A stretch of 64,000 nt of DNA, taken from NCBI GenBank assembly GCA_963712305.1, contig CAVQHI010000001.1, forward strand, positions 2,294,001 to 2,358,000, read 5' to 3'. This document shows, piece by piece, positions 9,001 through 16,109 of this stretch. Numbering within the stretch: position 1 is the first letter of the stretch; each line of letters begins with the position of its first letter. A program made the position numbers and the translations under genes. Origin of the DNA: DATFNI01 sp963712305. Lineage in GTDB: Bacteria; Bacteroidota; Rhodothermia; Balneolales; DATFMH01. Under the pieces are notes generated by a model, which saw nothing but the letters and a program-made list of their open reading frames with translations, was not told the DNA's origin and ran no database searches.

Positions 9001-10478
9001 GCTTCCACATCCTGAGGTCCGGTGTTGATAATTAAAAATACTTCTTTGTTCGAATCCTCTTTGATGGCTTTCAGAATACCGGTTAGTTCTATCCACTGCG
9101 CATCCTCTCTGCCAGACAGAATATCCGACAAAGGTAAATCGGGATCAGGAGGCAAACGTCCATCTCCAAGTATTTGTATTTCTGCATTAATGATATTGGG
9201 AGCAAATCCACCGCGATCGGTCTTCCCCTTTACGAGCACTTTCTGACCAATTTTAAAGTGACCGGGCTCAATCTTGTAGGATTTAATAAAAGTACCCCCG
9301 GTCTTATCCTGAACAAACAACAAACCCCAAACAGGATCTACATAGGTAATGACAGATTCAAGCTGAACAGGATATCCTTTTTTTGTTTCACTGTATGTGA
9401 GATTTCTGATCTTCGACACGGTCTTCAGAACAGGAAGATTAGCGTCCAATTCCGCCACTGCCGGTAATCCTAACTTTGTAACATTTGCATCTTCAATATA
9501 GAATTCAGAATTCGAATTATTCAAAAATCCAACCGCCTCGATACTGTCGCCAGGAGACACAGCGACAATCTCCTGTCCGTGTATCTGTATTGCCCCGGTG
9601 GCATCTTTTATCACCAGAGATTTTCCGACATTCTCGTACTTGGCCGAACCTCTCAGCTTTACACGGTTGCCCATATCAAAAGATGACAGCGATAACACGC
9701 TACTTACCGGAAGTTCTGATGCAGCCAATCCTTGTCTTTCGGTATGTATTTGATCCATCCCGGGAACAAAAACCTGGACACCTTTCGGTGCGCCATATAC
9801 ATCAAAAAGAAGAGCACAGACTCCCTGGACCGTAATCTTTGAACCAACAATTGATGCCGGATTAGCACCATTGTGATTCAACACCCGAACGACCAGCCGA
9901 TCCGTGTTATCCGACATTTCAAGAACGAGAAACTGTTGTTCGATTTTTGCATTTCTAACAACACCGCTAATCTTGACCCAGTGATTTAAATCCGCCTGGT
10001 CCAGGTGTCCGATTGATAGCTCCTCGGGCTTCGGCAACGAGGACACCCCCAGATTTCGAACCAGTAAACTATCGACGCCAGTCGACCATGTTCCCGGGAA
10101 ACCGTGAATGTCAACATAATCTCCGGTATTTATATTTCCATGAACATCGGCGGGACTGATATAGAAGGCCCCTGTCTTGTCCTGAACAAAAAGAAGGTTC
10201 CACGGTGTATAGCAGAATGTGACTACTCCCTTAATATGAACGGGACGGGTGTGCAGCGAGTCAACCGGAATTGCCGTAGCGAGCTGTTTAAAATTCGCAA
10301 GCGTATCGGGCAGTATTTTAGAATTGCTATTACTTCCTTCATCGCACGCCGAAATAAGAACCAAGAATAGCAATGCCCCTGAAACACAGGACCACAATCC
10401 CCAACCCCGGCTGGGGATATCAGGGTCATGCCAATAATGCCGCCTTTTTTTACCCTGCATATTCTTAAGGAATGACAC
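6039..10478 (-). CDS. Hybrid sensor histidine kinase with OB-like sensor repeats, two receiver domains and Hpt
   Basis: A 1479-residue phosphorelay protein. A hydrophobic N-terminal segment (about 29-45) ends in LISAC45, a possible lipobox. Residues about 55-750 hold several repeats of an OB-fold-like unit ('LLFVQDKTGAFYI', 'LVIKDATGAIQIHG', 'LLFVQDKTGGTFI', 'NLYIQDETGTAHV'), predicted extracytoplasmic. A membrane helix at about 756-782 leads to HisKA (phospho-acceptor H822 in 'MSHEIRTPMNG'), HATPase_c ('NQILINLVGNALKFTEEG'), receiver 1 (D1119 in 'LLDYHMPRMDG'), receiver 2 (D1262 in 'LMDVQMPGLNG') and a C-terminal Hpt domain (H1411 in 'AHALKG'). All phosphotransfer residues are intact. The sensed signal is unknown; no response regulator with a DNA-binding domain lies beside it. 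Confidence 0.92.
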   Translation of the reverse strand: MSFLKNMQGKKRRHYWHDPDIPSRGWGLWSCVSGALLFLVLISACDEGSNSNSKILPDTLANFKQLATAIPVDSLHTRPVHIKGVVTFCYTPWNLLFVQDKTGAFYISPADVHGNINTGDYVDIHGFPGTWSTGVDSLLVRNLGVSSLPKPEELSIGHLDQADLNHWVKISGVVRNAKIEQQFLVLEMSDNTDRLVVRVLNHNGANPASIVGSKITVQGVCALLFDVYGAPKGVQVFVPGMDQIHTERQGLAASELPVSSVLSLSSFDMGNRVKLRGSAKYENVGKSLVIKDATGAIQIHGQEIVAVSPGDSIEAVGFLNNSNSEFYIEDANVTKLGLPAVAELDANLPVLKTVSKIRNLTYSETKKGYPVQLESVITYVDPVWGLLFVQDKTGGTFIKSYKIEPGHFKIGQKVLVKGKTDRGGFAPNIINAEIQILGDGRLPPDPDLPLSDILSGREDAQWIELTGILKAIKEDSNKEVFLIINTGPQDVEAQIPPNLSEGKKLENLIGSKVRVAGVCGTVTNSRGQFVGAKIFVPGWDRIHVIQLGSEDPFKLQLQSISSLLHFSINHRHNHLVHVKGILNWQDPEGNLYIQDETGTAHVISDQKESLQVGDSVDVVGFEAAGSYNPIIEDGRYRRSGHGIPPNPMILDKNNPLNGNMDAGLVKINATLLNKVTIAGRQVFTMRFGDLIFNAYLNAESLPTKIASIRNGSKLELKGIYSVKTELINGDIAPHSFQLFLRRPADIVLLEDATWWNWKHTLSVLAILVAMMLLALAWVLLLRHKVKEQTIVIREKLDNEEKLKKQAEAANRAKSEFLANMSHEIRTPMNGIMGMIELALDTRLTPEQKEYLGMAETSAHTLLTTINDVLDFSKIEAGKLDLERVPFNLRDLVGSSMKTLAVRAFNKGLELAIDIDEKTPEAIIGDPVRLNQILINLVGNALKFTEEGEVVVRIEEAEKSTQNTDAQQLRLHFAVRDTGIGISVEQQQRIFRAFEQADMSTTRRYGGTGLGLVISSRLVHLMDGDIWVESLPGSGSTFHFTATFELDADGVKQLRLEIPRSHEGLNVLVVDDNATNCHILDRMLKNWGMNPTVVTNGADALLLMEEKSNSEPAFPLVLLDYHMPRMDGLEIAEQIRNRWNSDKVAILLLSSGTQHNFAKRLQKLEIASHLVKPIIQSDLFEKIMMALGKSADFVDYRNDSKTRNDGVRLSRNLNILLAEDNKVNQTFAVHTLEKHGHAVEVAEDGRDVVAKYRSGNFDLILMDVQMPGLNGYEATKRIRALEKNNEHHILIIALTAWAIKGDKEKCIESGMDDYLSKPIRTGELYKSISRLIPELVSVDEEVEVLIYHDGEDLSSESESAFDQSALMELVSGDWIMLGEMLDIFLSQVPDYIDTIRDAIRSEDAEKLYQRAHALKGVTATLQSQPSFRITKALQDIGESGDLERAPELMEKLEREMNRLTSALSGLKREAEQNGANGIEH

Positions 10479-10997
10479 AGTATCTTATTTCATATGACAA
10501 AGGGTACCGGATCCCCACACCCAGTACATTAATGACTGACTCCACCATTTAATCGCGTGCAACTTGCCCGGAAACAAGTTTTAGGAGAAAAAAGTCTGAA
10601 TATAAAGCGGACTATTATCTCAAAAAAAGCACGACTCAACCAAAGTGGTGAATTCATCATTTCCATTATCGAATCTTTTGCTGATATGTTTAAAAAACAT
10701 TTATTAATAATGGTTTGATTGTCAGCACCTTCTGCAAATGCTATAATTTTAGTGACAATATCACCCGAAAGAAGTCATACCGGGACCAAAAACTTGAGTT
10801 CGATATAAGCATTTGAAGAAATCGTTAAAAACGATTCGTTTTAGATTTGTTGACTCATAGCACCCGGATTAATCCGGGTGTTAGGGAGAATTCGTTAACA
10901 GATGAACCGTTTTAACGGTTTATACCGGTTCGGATATACACCTGTATATGTGAAATCAGCATCTTTACAGGTTTATCTTATGTCGAACTCACGTTAA
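10479..10997. other. Intergenic region containing inverted-repeat element copy 2
   Basis: No gene is supported between the kinase start and the decayed gene ending at 10998. The right half is the structured element at 10791-10995. The left half (10479-10790) is AT-rich and must carry the kinase promoter; no clear box was recognised. Confidence 0.5.
10791..10995. repeat. Inverted-repeat-bounded structured element, copy 2
   Basis: A 205-bp element with ends AACTTGAGTTCGATATAAG (10791-10809) and CTTATGTCGAACTCACGTT (10977-10995), inverted with 2 mismatches in 19. Inside are four hairpin-forming palindromes: 10821-10835, 10861-10880 (20 bp, perfect, core CCGGATTAATCCGG), 10905-10920 (AACCGTT-TT-AACGGTT) and 10934-10949. 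Read on the minus strand, its two flanks align closely with the element at 52926-53088, which lacks the 20-bp palindrome. It stops 2 bp short of the TAG of the glycolipid-binding pseudogene. No coding sequence is inside. Confidence 0.7.
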
Positions 10998-11552
10998 CTA
11001 CAACTCTGACTCCCATATTCCCGGATAGTTAACTACAAAACCTGCTTCATTTACCTCTATTGTCCGAACAAACTGTCCGCCACGAGATTCGTATCGATAG
11101 GTATGATTTGCCTCACGAGTATATGATTGCGGAAGCAACTCAAATGACAGAGCTGGAAAGAGAAGCCATGCAGCTTTCACATCGGCCTGATCGCCAATCG
11201 CCAGGTTGAAAGTCTTCGAATGGGAAGCAGGTTCGTAGAGGGGCTGAATCCAAGGTCGATGTCTACGCAACCGTCTACATCAGGACATTCCCGGCCATTC
11301 ATATACCACCGCTGATATGGATCAACTGCTGCATTTAAATCAACCTGTATACCACCAATCCATCCGCTAATCTTTGTTGTATTGGTTCTCCAACCAGAAT
11401 CAAAAATAACTTCATAATCTAGCTTGCAGGGATGCTGATTATATGCAAAGAAACCGTTCCGGAGAGTTTCCATCCCTCTTCAAAAGGCATGAGGCGGCAG
11501 TGTACTGATGTCCCGGCAGGTCGAGTCTTCTCCACAGTATCAGGTCTGCCAT
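10998..11552 (-). pseudogene. Putative glycolipid-binding protein, broken by three frameshifts
   Basis: Across three reading frames this 555-bp stretch reconstructs one protein of about 185 residues of the putative glycolipid-binding family (Pfam Glycolipid_bind). From ATG 11552: 'LILWRRLDLPGHQYTA' in frame a; 'FEEGWKLSGTV' in frame b; 'FAYNQHPCKLDYEVIFDSGW' through 'DGCVDIDLGFSPSTNLLPIR' in frame c; then 'ADVKAAWLLFPALSFELLPQ' to 'YPGIWESEL' back in frame a. Each switch equals loss of one base, near 11490-11500, 11430-11450 and 11225-11240. The total length matches the family, so the gene is recent and only lightly decayed. Sequencing error at T-rich spots is the alternative, but most of the intact genes around argue against it. 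Confidence 0.8.
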
Positions 11553-11589
11553 CTGTCTCTCGAAAATAAATACAGGGGTTGGAATTATC

Positions 11590-11967
11590 TCATTTCATGG
11601 AATGTATTGCGATGCGGTTGCCTTCGCAATCCTGAAAATGAGCGATGAAACCATACTCGTCAATGCTTATTTTGGGCACAAGCGTCTTCCCGCCACCCTG
11701 ACTAACCTTTCTGAGTATACCCTCAATATCCTCCACAGAAAAATAGACCAGGGATCCGGCGGGAGACGGTTGATGCCCTTCTCCTTTGACTAACGTTCCG
11801 GTAGCGCCTGCGGCATGCTCCAGCATCGGGAACCACGCCATTTGTGTGGAATTCATCTCATTTAATGCAAGCTGAAAACCAAACACATCTTCATAGAATT
11901 TCTTTGCCCTCTTCATGTCGGCAACCGGTATCTCAAACCAGTTTACAGGATTCATCGGTACTTCCAT
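11590..11967 (-). CDS. VOC (glyoxalase/bleomycin resistance) family protein
   Basis: A 125-residue single-module vicinal-oxygen-chelate protein. The opening 'NWFEIPVADMKRAKKFYEDV' is the classic first beta-alpha unit, and 'VYFSVEDIEGILRKVSQGGG' with 'GFIAHFQDCEGNRIAIHS' is the second. Members bind a divalent metal and act as lyases, dioxygenases or drug-binding proteins; the substrate is not predictable. A second VOC gene follows upstream on the same strand after a 55-bp gap, so the two may be co-transcribed. An AGGGG box lies 5 bases before the ATG at 11967; a second ATG four codons in also has a GGAAG box, so the exact start is uncertain by 12 bases. Confidence 0.88.
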   Translation of the reverse strand: MEVPMNPVNWFEIPVADMKRAKKFYEDVFGFQLALNEMNSTQMAWFPMLEHAAGATGTLVKGEGHQPSPAGSLVYFSVEDIEGILRKVSQGGGKTLVPKISIDEYGFIAHFQDCEGNRIAIHSMK

Positions 11968-12022
11968 AATGCCCCTGTATCTTTATTGTTTAACTTCTTT
12001 TAAAACAATCTCAGCAAGTCGA

Positions 12023-12481
12023 TTATTTCGCATCTGCAGTGCGTTTATCCATCTCTTCCGGTGAGACGTCCTCGATATGAGTGGCGATATGCCAGGCGTG
12101 ACCGAAGGGATCTTCAATCGATCCCGAACGGTCCCCATAGAACTTATCTTCAACAGGGCGAACAAGCTTTCCGCCGGCAGCAACGGACTTTTTTACAAAA
12201 GCATCGACATCCTCTACATAAAGCAGGATACTAACGGGCGATCCGCCAAAAGCTTGCGGACTCCTTGCTCCCATATCAGGATGCTCATCAGCCAGCATGA
12301 TCCGTGAATCTCCAATTTGAATTTCCGCGTGACTAATCTTACCGTGGTTTTCCATGCGAAACAGTTCCTTTGCGCCAAAAGCTTGTTTATAAAAATCTAT
12401 GGCTCGTGAACCGTCACTGACGATCAGATATGGTGTTGCTGTATGATATCCTACGGGTATCGGTTTTACTATGACAGTCAT
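12023..12481 (-). CDS. VOC family protein, PhnB-like
   Basis: A 152-residue VOC protein of the PhnB-like type: 'YHTATPYLIVSDGSRAIDFY' then 'AFGAKELFRM', 'HAEIQIGDSRIMLADEHPD' and 'DRSGSIEDPFGHAWHIATH' are the usual blocks. The aromatic-rich C-terminal signature 'DPFGHAWHIATH' is typical of PhnB-type glyoxalase-like proteins of unknown substrate. I chose ATG 12481 because a GGAAAG box lies just upstream; the frame extends to a TTG at 12493 without any ribosome-binding site. It lies upstream of the 11590-11967 VOC gene in the same direction. Confidence 0.88.
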   Translation of the reverse strand: MTVIVKPIPVGYHTATPYLIVSDGSRAIDFYKQAFGAKELFRMENHGKISHAEIQIGDSRIMLADEHPDMGARSPQAFGGSPVSILLYVEDVDAFVKKSVAAGGKLVRPVEDKFYGDRSGSIEDPFGHAWHIATHIEDVSPEEMDKRTADAK

Positions 12482-12995
12482 GATACTTTCCAAAAAGTCG
12501 GTGTTGGCAGATAATTTTCTACTGGCTGTTCTTCATTTTTGACAGGATGCAACACCTGGAAATTATGAACTGTGCTGCCCCTGAAGTGATTTTTAAAAAC
12601 CTGTTGTCAATTAATGATAATCACTTCAGAAAGCAGAATTAATTAATTTTTACACAATGTTACCAGCCGGATTAATCCGGTGACAAACACCCTTTTTTAC
12701 AATGTAAAATCGAATACGTCACTGGTCCGCAGGTAGTTTCTCCCGACAAATTGTAACGCTTCCATGTTTGAAGTTTGGATATGTTGTCACGTCTGGTTAT
12801 TCAACCACAGAGGTCGCAGGGATTACACAGAGATTGCCATTTTTTTCACCCTCTTTGGTTGTTATTCCGGCACTTGTATTTACCGAAGAGGGCACATAGC
12901 CGGACATATCAGGGAGGGTATACTTTAACCTTTTCCTTGTCTCTGTGGCAAATTATGCATGTGTCGCAATTGCGGATTGTCATATAATATTATGG
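12482..12995. other. Intergenic region with nested inverted repeats
   Basis: No gene is supported. At 12668-12682 there is a CCGGATTAATCCGG palindrome, the same core as in the element at 10861-10880. At 12805-12948 there is a larger nested structure: CCACAGAG (12805-12812) faces CTCTGTGG (12941-12948), and inside it CCCTCTTTGGT (12849-12859) faces ACCGAAGAGGG (12882-12892, one mismatch). The phrase with repeated 'CACAGAG' resembles multi-copy intergenic repeats of many bacteria. The promoter for the VOC genes must also lie here. Confidence 0.45.
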
Positions 12996-13697
12996 TTACG
13001 CCTCAACCAGATCACAATACCAGAAACCGGCTCTGTCCTCCGGATTGCCCGGTAATTTATAAGTTCGATAGACGATTTCACCTCTTTTAACGGAAATTGG
13101 ATCATTAAATATCGGTCCATCGTAAACGAATGAATGAAATTCCCCATTTTCACCACAAGGATCGACATCTTCCGGTAGATCCCGGAAGAAATTCCGATCC
13201 ATCTCACGACCGGCAAAGCTTATGTCCAGATAGCGCTCATCAATACATACGGCGATGGCTTTAAAACCCCTGTCAACAAACTCTTTTGCCAACTGGTCCG
13301 TTGGTATTTTCCATATCGGAAAAACGGCTTTGAATCCCACTGTTTTCAGTTGTTCCTCACGATATTTTCTCAAATCTTCAAGAAAAATATCGCCAAACAC
13401 GGAGGTATCATTCTCCTGCTCCCTGAACCGCATCATCGTCTCTTTCATCAGGTCATTGTAGGTCTCCATCGACGGCTCATCCGGCATAATCACTTTATGA
13501 AGGGGGATACCTAACCTTTTTGCCTGCTGGTCGAGCAACTCTTCCCGCACACCGTGCATCGAGATTCGTTTGTACTTACCGTTAACAGTTGTGAGAAGAT
13601 GGGTGATTTTGTATTCATCTGTTTGCTGCAGTCGATGCATAGCCAGTGAGGAATCTTTGCCGCCACTCCAGTTGAAAATTGCCTTGGATTTATTCAT
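12996..13697 (-). CDS. Dph6-related ATP pyrophosphatase (DUF71 family)
   Basis: A 233-residue N-type ATP pyrophosphatase. The PP-loop S11-GGKDS16 is near the N-terminus and the family blocks 'ISMHGVREELLDQQAKRLGI', 'VFGDIFLEDLRKYREEQL', 'FPIWKIPTDQLAKEFV' and 'DVDPCGENGEFHSFVYDGP' follow. Eukaryotic and archaeal Dph6 amidates diphthine on EF2; bacteria lack diphthamide, so the bacterial homologues act on another, unknown substrate. The gene is followed by a structured intergenic region and preceded by the small membrane protein of the sigma operon (77-bp gap). Start ATG 13697 places the PP-loop at the usual position. Confidence 0.9.
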   Translation of the reverse strand: MNKSKAIFNWSGGKDSSLAMHRLQQTDEYKITHLLTTVNGKYKRISMHGVREELLDQQAKRLGIPLHKVIMPDEPSMETYNDLMKETMMRFREQENDTSVFGDIFLEDLRKYREEQLKTVGFKAVFPIWKIPTDQLAKEFVDRGFKAIAVCIDERYLDISFAGREMDRNFFRDLPEDVDPCGENGEFHSFVYDGPIFNDPISVKRGEIVYRTYKLPGNPEDRAGFWYCDLVEA

Positions 13698-13774
13698 GGA
13701 TTTATGATCCGTTTTTAATCACTCAAGTTCCAATCAATCTGAATATGATTTCGCTTTTTTAACTTCGATTCGAA

Positions 13775-14008
13775 TCAGGCACTTTTCGAAGTTCTGGTTG
13801 TGATAAAAGCAATCAATGTATAAATCGCGCCGATGAGGAGGAGATTGAAAGCAAAGTTGATAAGCGTATCGCTCGCTGAATGCGACCTGCTGTCGATATC
13901 CCAAAAGACATAAACAGCACAGACAATTCCGGCTAGCAAAACAAGCCAACCAACGATGGTGACCGGGATAAAAAAGATCCCCTTCCGTTTGAACCATGGT
14001 AAGTTCAT
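13775..14008 (-). CDS. Small membrane protein, last gene of ECF sigma operon
   Basis: A 77-residue protein with two hydrophobic helices (about 13-34 and 46-69), the first preceded by the basic start 'MNLPWFKRKGIFFIP'. No family is recognised. It follows the 139-residue membrane protein with a 12-bp gap, which itself follows an ECF sigma gene, so the three form an operon. Its size and place suggest a helper of the membrane protein or of sigma control (inference). An overlapping frame at 13734-13997 reads as a low-complexity, cysteine- and arginine-rich shadow and was not taken. Confidence 0.75.
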   Translation of the reverse strand: MNLPWFKRKGIFFIPVTIVGWLVLLAGIVCAVYVFWDIDSRSHSASDTLINFAFNLLLIGAIYTLIAFITTRTSKSA

Positions 14009-14020
14009 ATATTTTCCTTT

Positions 14021-14440
14021 TTATATCAGATAGATTACGATTATCAGTACAGAAGCGATGATCATCAGGACGTTAAACCAGGCCCGGGGCAAGAAGCTAA
14101 TGGGAGTCGGGTTACCAGACAGGAAATAAATTTTTCTTATGCTTGCGAAATTTATCACAATGAACAGGATAGGGATTAAAAGAAACAACAATGATGCTGT
14201 ATATTCTTGTTTATTTGCAAAATCATGCAGGTTTGATACCAGTGTTGTGTTTGGAACAAAAAGAGTTTTCATTAGCAATGCTGCGATGATATAAAGAGGA
14301 ATACTTAACCACCACCAGCTTAGGACTGACTTATCTTTTGCTCTTTCAAGTGCCTCTGCCAACATATCCTGATGCTTTAACTGATTAACATTAGGTTTTC
14401 TCATATGGATGAGCAATTCTTCAAATTCTTCCGTTTTCAT
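14021..14440 (-). CDS. Membrane protein, possible anti-sigma partner
   Basis: A 139-residue protein with a soluble acidic/basic N-terminus (about 1-40, 'MKTEEFEELLIHMRKPNVNQ') and three hydrophobic helices (about 42-60, 78-98, 115-139). It directly follows the ECF sigma gene (18-bp gap), the usual place of an anti-sigma factor, and the short cytoplasmic N-terminus followed by membrane helices fits that role; no zinc-binding HxxxCxxC motif is present, so a classical ZAS anti-sigma is excluded. I start it at ATG 14440 rather than a TTG two codons upstream; neither has a good ribosome-binding site. Confidence 0.75.
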   Translation of the reverse strand: MKTEEFEELLIHMRKPNVNQLKHQDMLAEALERAKDKSVLSWWWLSIPLYIIAALLMKTLFVPNTTLVSNLHDFANKQEYTASLLFLLIPILFIVINFASIRKIYFLSGNPTPISFLPRAWFNVLMIIASVLIIVIYLI

Positions 14441-14458
14441 GATCAATAATGATTAGAA

Positions 14459-15016
14459 TTAACGTTGGTTGTACTTCACGCGAAGCTTTTCCAATCCTCT
14501 GGACAATAGCGACTTTATCGTCCCCTCTTTGATACCCAAAATTTCAGTGATTTCTTTATTGTCCATACCTTCGAAGTATCGCAAAGAAATAACTTCCTGG
14601 TATTTGCCTGGTAAAGTCTTCAGAGCTTCCAGGATATCCAGGAACTGTTTGTGTCTGCACAATTCCATTTCAAGCTCTTCTTTATCCCGGTTCAGATAGC
14701 TGCGGAACAGTTCTCTGTCTTCAAAAACAAGAGTCTCAAACAGGGTATCCTGCCTGCGTTTATGCCTGTAGTATTGGTTCACTTCATTAGTGGCGATACG
14801 ATAAAGCCACACTTTTATGGAAATGCCCTGGTAGGAAAAATTCTTTACATGTGTGAACGCCTGAAAGAAAGTATTCGCTGCAATGTCTGCCGTACTATTG
14901 AAATCACCTGTTCTTCGAAGGATATACCCAAAGATTGGTTTGTAATACCGATCAAAAACAACCGAAAAACTCGACGGGTTACCCTTGATTTTATTAAGTA
15001 TCTCGGATTCGTTCAC
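14459..15016 (-). CDS. ECF-type RNA polymerase sigma factor
   Basis: A 185-residue sigma-70 family protein. Region 2 runs about 20-90 ('FDRYYKPIFGYILRRTGD', 'TADIAANTFFQAFTHVKNF', 'SIKVWLYRIATNEVNQYYRH') and region 4 about 125-180 ('LKTLPGKYQEVISLRYFEGM', 'DNKEITEILGIKEGTIKSLL', 'SRGLEKLRVKY'). It lacks region 3, as expected of group 4 sigma factors. It starts with GTG 15016, with AAAGGA 9 bases upstream. Two membrane-protein genes follow, so control by a membrane-bound partner is likely. The target promoters are not recognisable from this window. Confidence 0.92.
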   Translation of the reverse strand: MNESEILNKIKGNPSSFSVVFDRYYKPIFGYILRRTGDFNSTADIAANTFFQAFTHVKNFSYQGISIKVWLYRIATNEVNQYYRHKRRQDTLFETLVFEDRELFRSYLNRDKEELEMELCRHKQFLDILEALKTLPGKYQEVISLRYFEGMDNKEITEILGIKEGTIKSLLSRGLEKLRVKYNQR

Positions 15017-15094
15017 TTATGCCGATCCTTTTTAAATCAATAATGCAAAAGTTCAGAAATGGTTGCACTTTGATTCTATATGATTCCGCTTAAA

Positions 15095-15571
15095 TCAATG
15101 CATTAGAATCTTTTCCATTCTCAAGTTTTCAACTATCACACCATTCATGTCATTCACTTGTTCAGCAGTTACTCTATACCCGTTTTTCTCGAAGAATGGC
15201 ATTGCGGTTTTGCTAATATCGGAATGAATTGTAACGATCCCGTTTTCAGCGGCCTGCTTCTCAAGCTGATGTAATAAATGACTTGCCACACCCTGTCTTT
15301 GATAATCCTTATGGACATACATCATATCCAGATAATCGTTCTCCAGAGAGCCAAACCCTGCAATTTTATTTCCAATGCACACGATCAGGAAGTATTCTCT
15401 GTTGATCTTATCCAGCCACCGATGTTTATTTTTTGCTGATAAGATCCAGGCTTCTATCTGCTTAGCGGTGTAATCCTTCGTACAGATTGTTGAGATAGTA
15501 ACTACAAACAGATCCAGTATTTCCGGTAAATCGGAAAGAGTTGCAGTTCTTATGAGAAACTCATTTTTCAT
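15095..15571 (-). CDS. GNAT-family N-acetyltransferase
   Basis: A 158-residue acetyltransferase. The acetyl-CoA binding loop is seen in 'VHKDYQRQGVASHLLHQLE', followed by the typical 'AMPFFEKNGYRVTAEQ' C-terminal motif. N-terminal 'IRTATLSDLPEILDLF' is the standard first motif. Substrate cannot be assigned. The ATG at 15571 is preferred to a GTG one codon upstream. A solo copy of the dispersed-element terminus (15589-15607) lies only 18 bp upstream, inside the probable 5' untranslated region. Confidence 0.88.
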   Translation of the reverse strand: MKNEFLIRTATLSDLPEILDLFVVTISTICTKDYTAKQIEAWILSAKNKHRWLDKINREYFLIVCIGNKIAGFGSLENDYLDMMYVHKDYQRQGVASHLLHQLEKQAAENGIVTIHSDISKTAMPFFEKNGYRVTAEQVNDMNGVIVENLRMEKILMH

Positions 15572-15588
15572 CACTCAACTCAATATCC

Positions 15589-15607
15589 AACACGAGTTCG
15601 ATATAAT
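15589..15607. repeat. Solo terminus of the dispersed inverted-repeat element
   Basis: AACACGAGTTCGATATAAT matches the terminal sequence of the elements at 10791 and 53070 (consensus AACGTGAGTTCGA-ATAAG) with about three differences. No facing partner was found between the arsC-like gene and the acetyltransferase gene, so it may be a remnant or a chance match. Confidence 0.35.
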
Positions 15608-15663
15608 GAAACGGTACATTATTCACCCCTTATTTTACTATAACCCCGGGAGAAACCAAGAAA

Positions 15664-16083
15664 TTAAGAAGGAATATTTGATTTATTTTTCTCCAAATGC
15701 CCGATCAGCTCCTTTACCCGTCTTTCAATCTCATCTCTGATACCACGAAATCTGTCATCATCCAACGTTTTCGGATCAGTAAGTGCCCAGTCGTCACGAT
15801 GCTTAGCGGGAATAAAAGGACATTCCTCGCCGCATCCCATTGTGATTACATACTCGTAAGGCCCATGCGGGATGTCATCCAACGACTTGGAATGATGCGT
15901 CGACAAATCGTACCCCTTTTCTTTCATAAACTGAATAGCACGAGGGTTTACTTTACCCGAGGGACGACTTCCGGCACTCCACACTTCAATCTTGTCATTA
16001 TTTAGCATTCGGGCGAAGGCTTCTGCCATCTGGCTGCGGTTCGAGTTTTCTATGCAGACGAAGAGGATTTTGTTTTTAGACAT
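15664..16083 (-). CDS. arsC: Arsenate reductase, thioredoxin-coupled low-molecular-weight phosphatase fold
   Basis: A 139-residue LMW protein-tyrosine-phosphatase-fold reductase that turns arsenate into arsenite. The catalytic P-loop C10-IENSN-R16 is at the N-terminus and the resolving cysteines are C84 and C88 in 'TMGCGEECPFIPAK', so the three-cysteine relay of thioredoxin-coupled ArsC is complete, though the last two are closer together than in the plasmid pI258 enzyme. It is the last gene of the arsenic cluster, 26 bp after the ArsP-like permease gene, and the thioredoxin-like protein two genes upstream is a plausible electron donor. Confidence 0.92.
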   Translation of the reverse strand: MSKNKILFVCIENSNRSQMAEAFARMLNNDKIEVWSAGSRPSGKVNPRAIQFMKEKGYDLSTHHSKSLDDIPHGPYEYVITMGCGEECPFIPAKHRDDWALTDPKTLDDDRFRGIRDEIERRVKELIGHLEKNKSNIPS

Positions 16084-16109
16084 TGCGCTTAGTTGTTAAG
16101 TACCTGTTT

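Noticed and set aside
13734..13997. 87-codon minus-strand frame
   Set aside because: Overlaps the 77-residue membrane protein in another frame; the latter has proper membrane helices and operon spacing.
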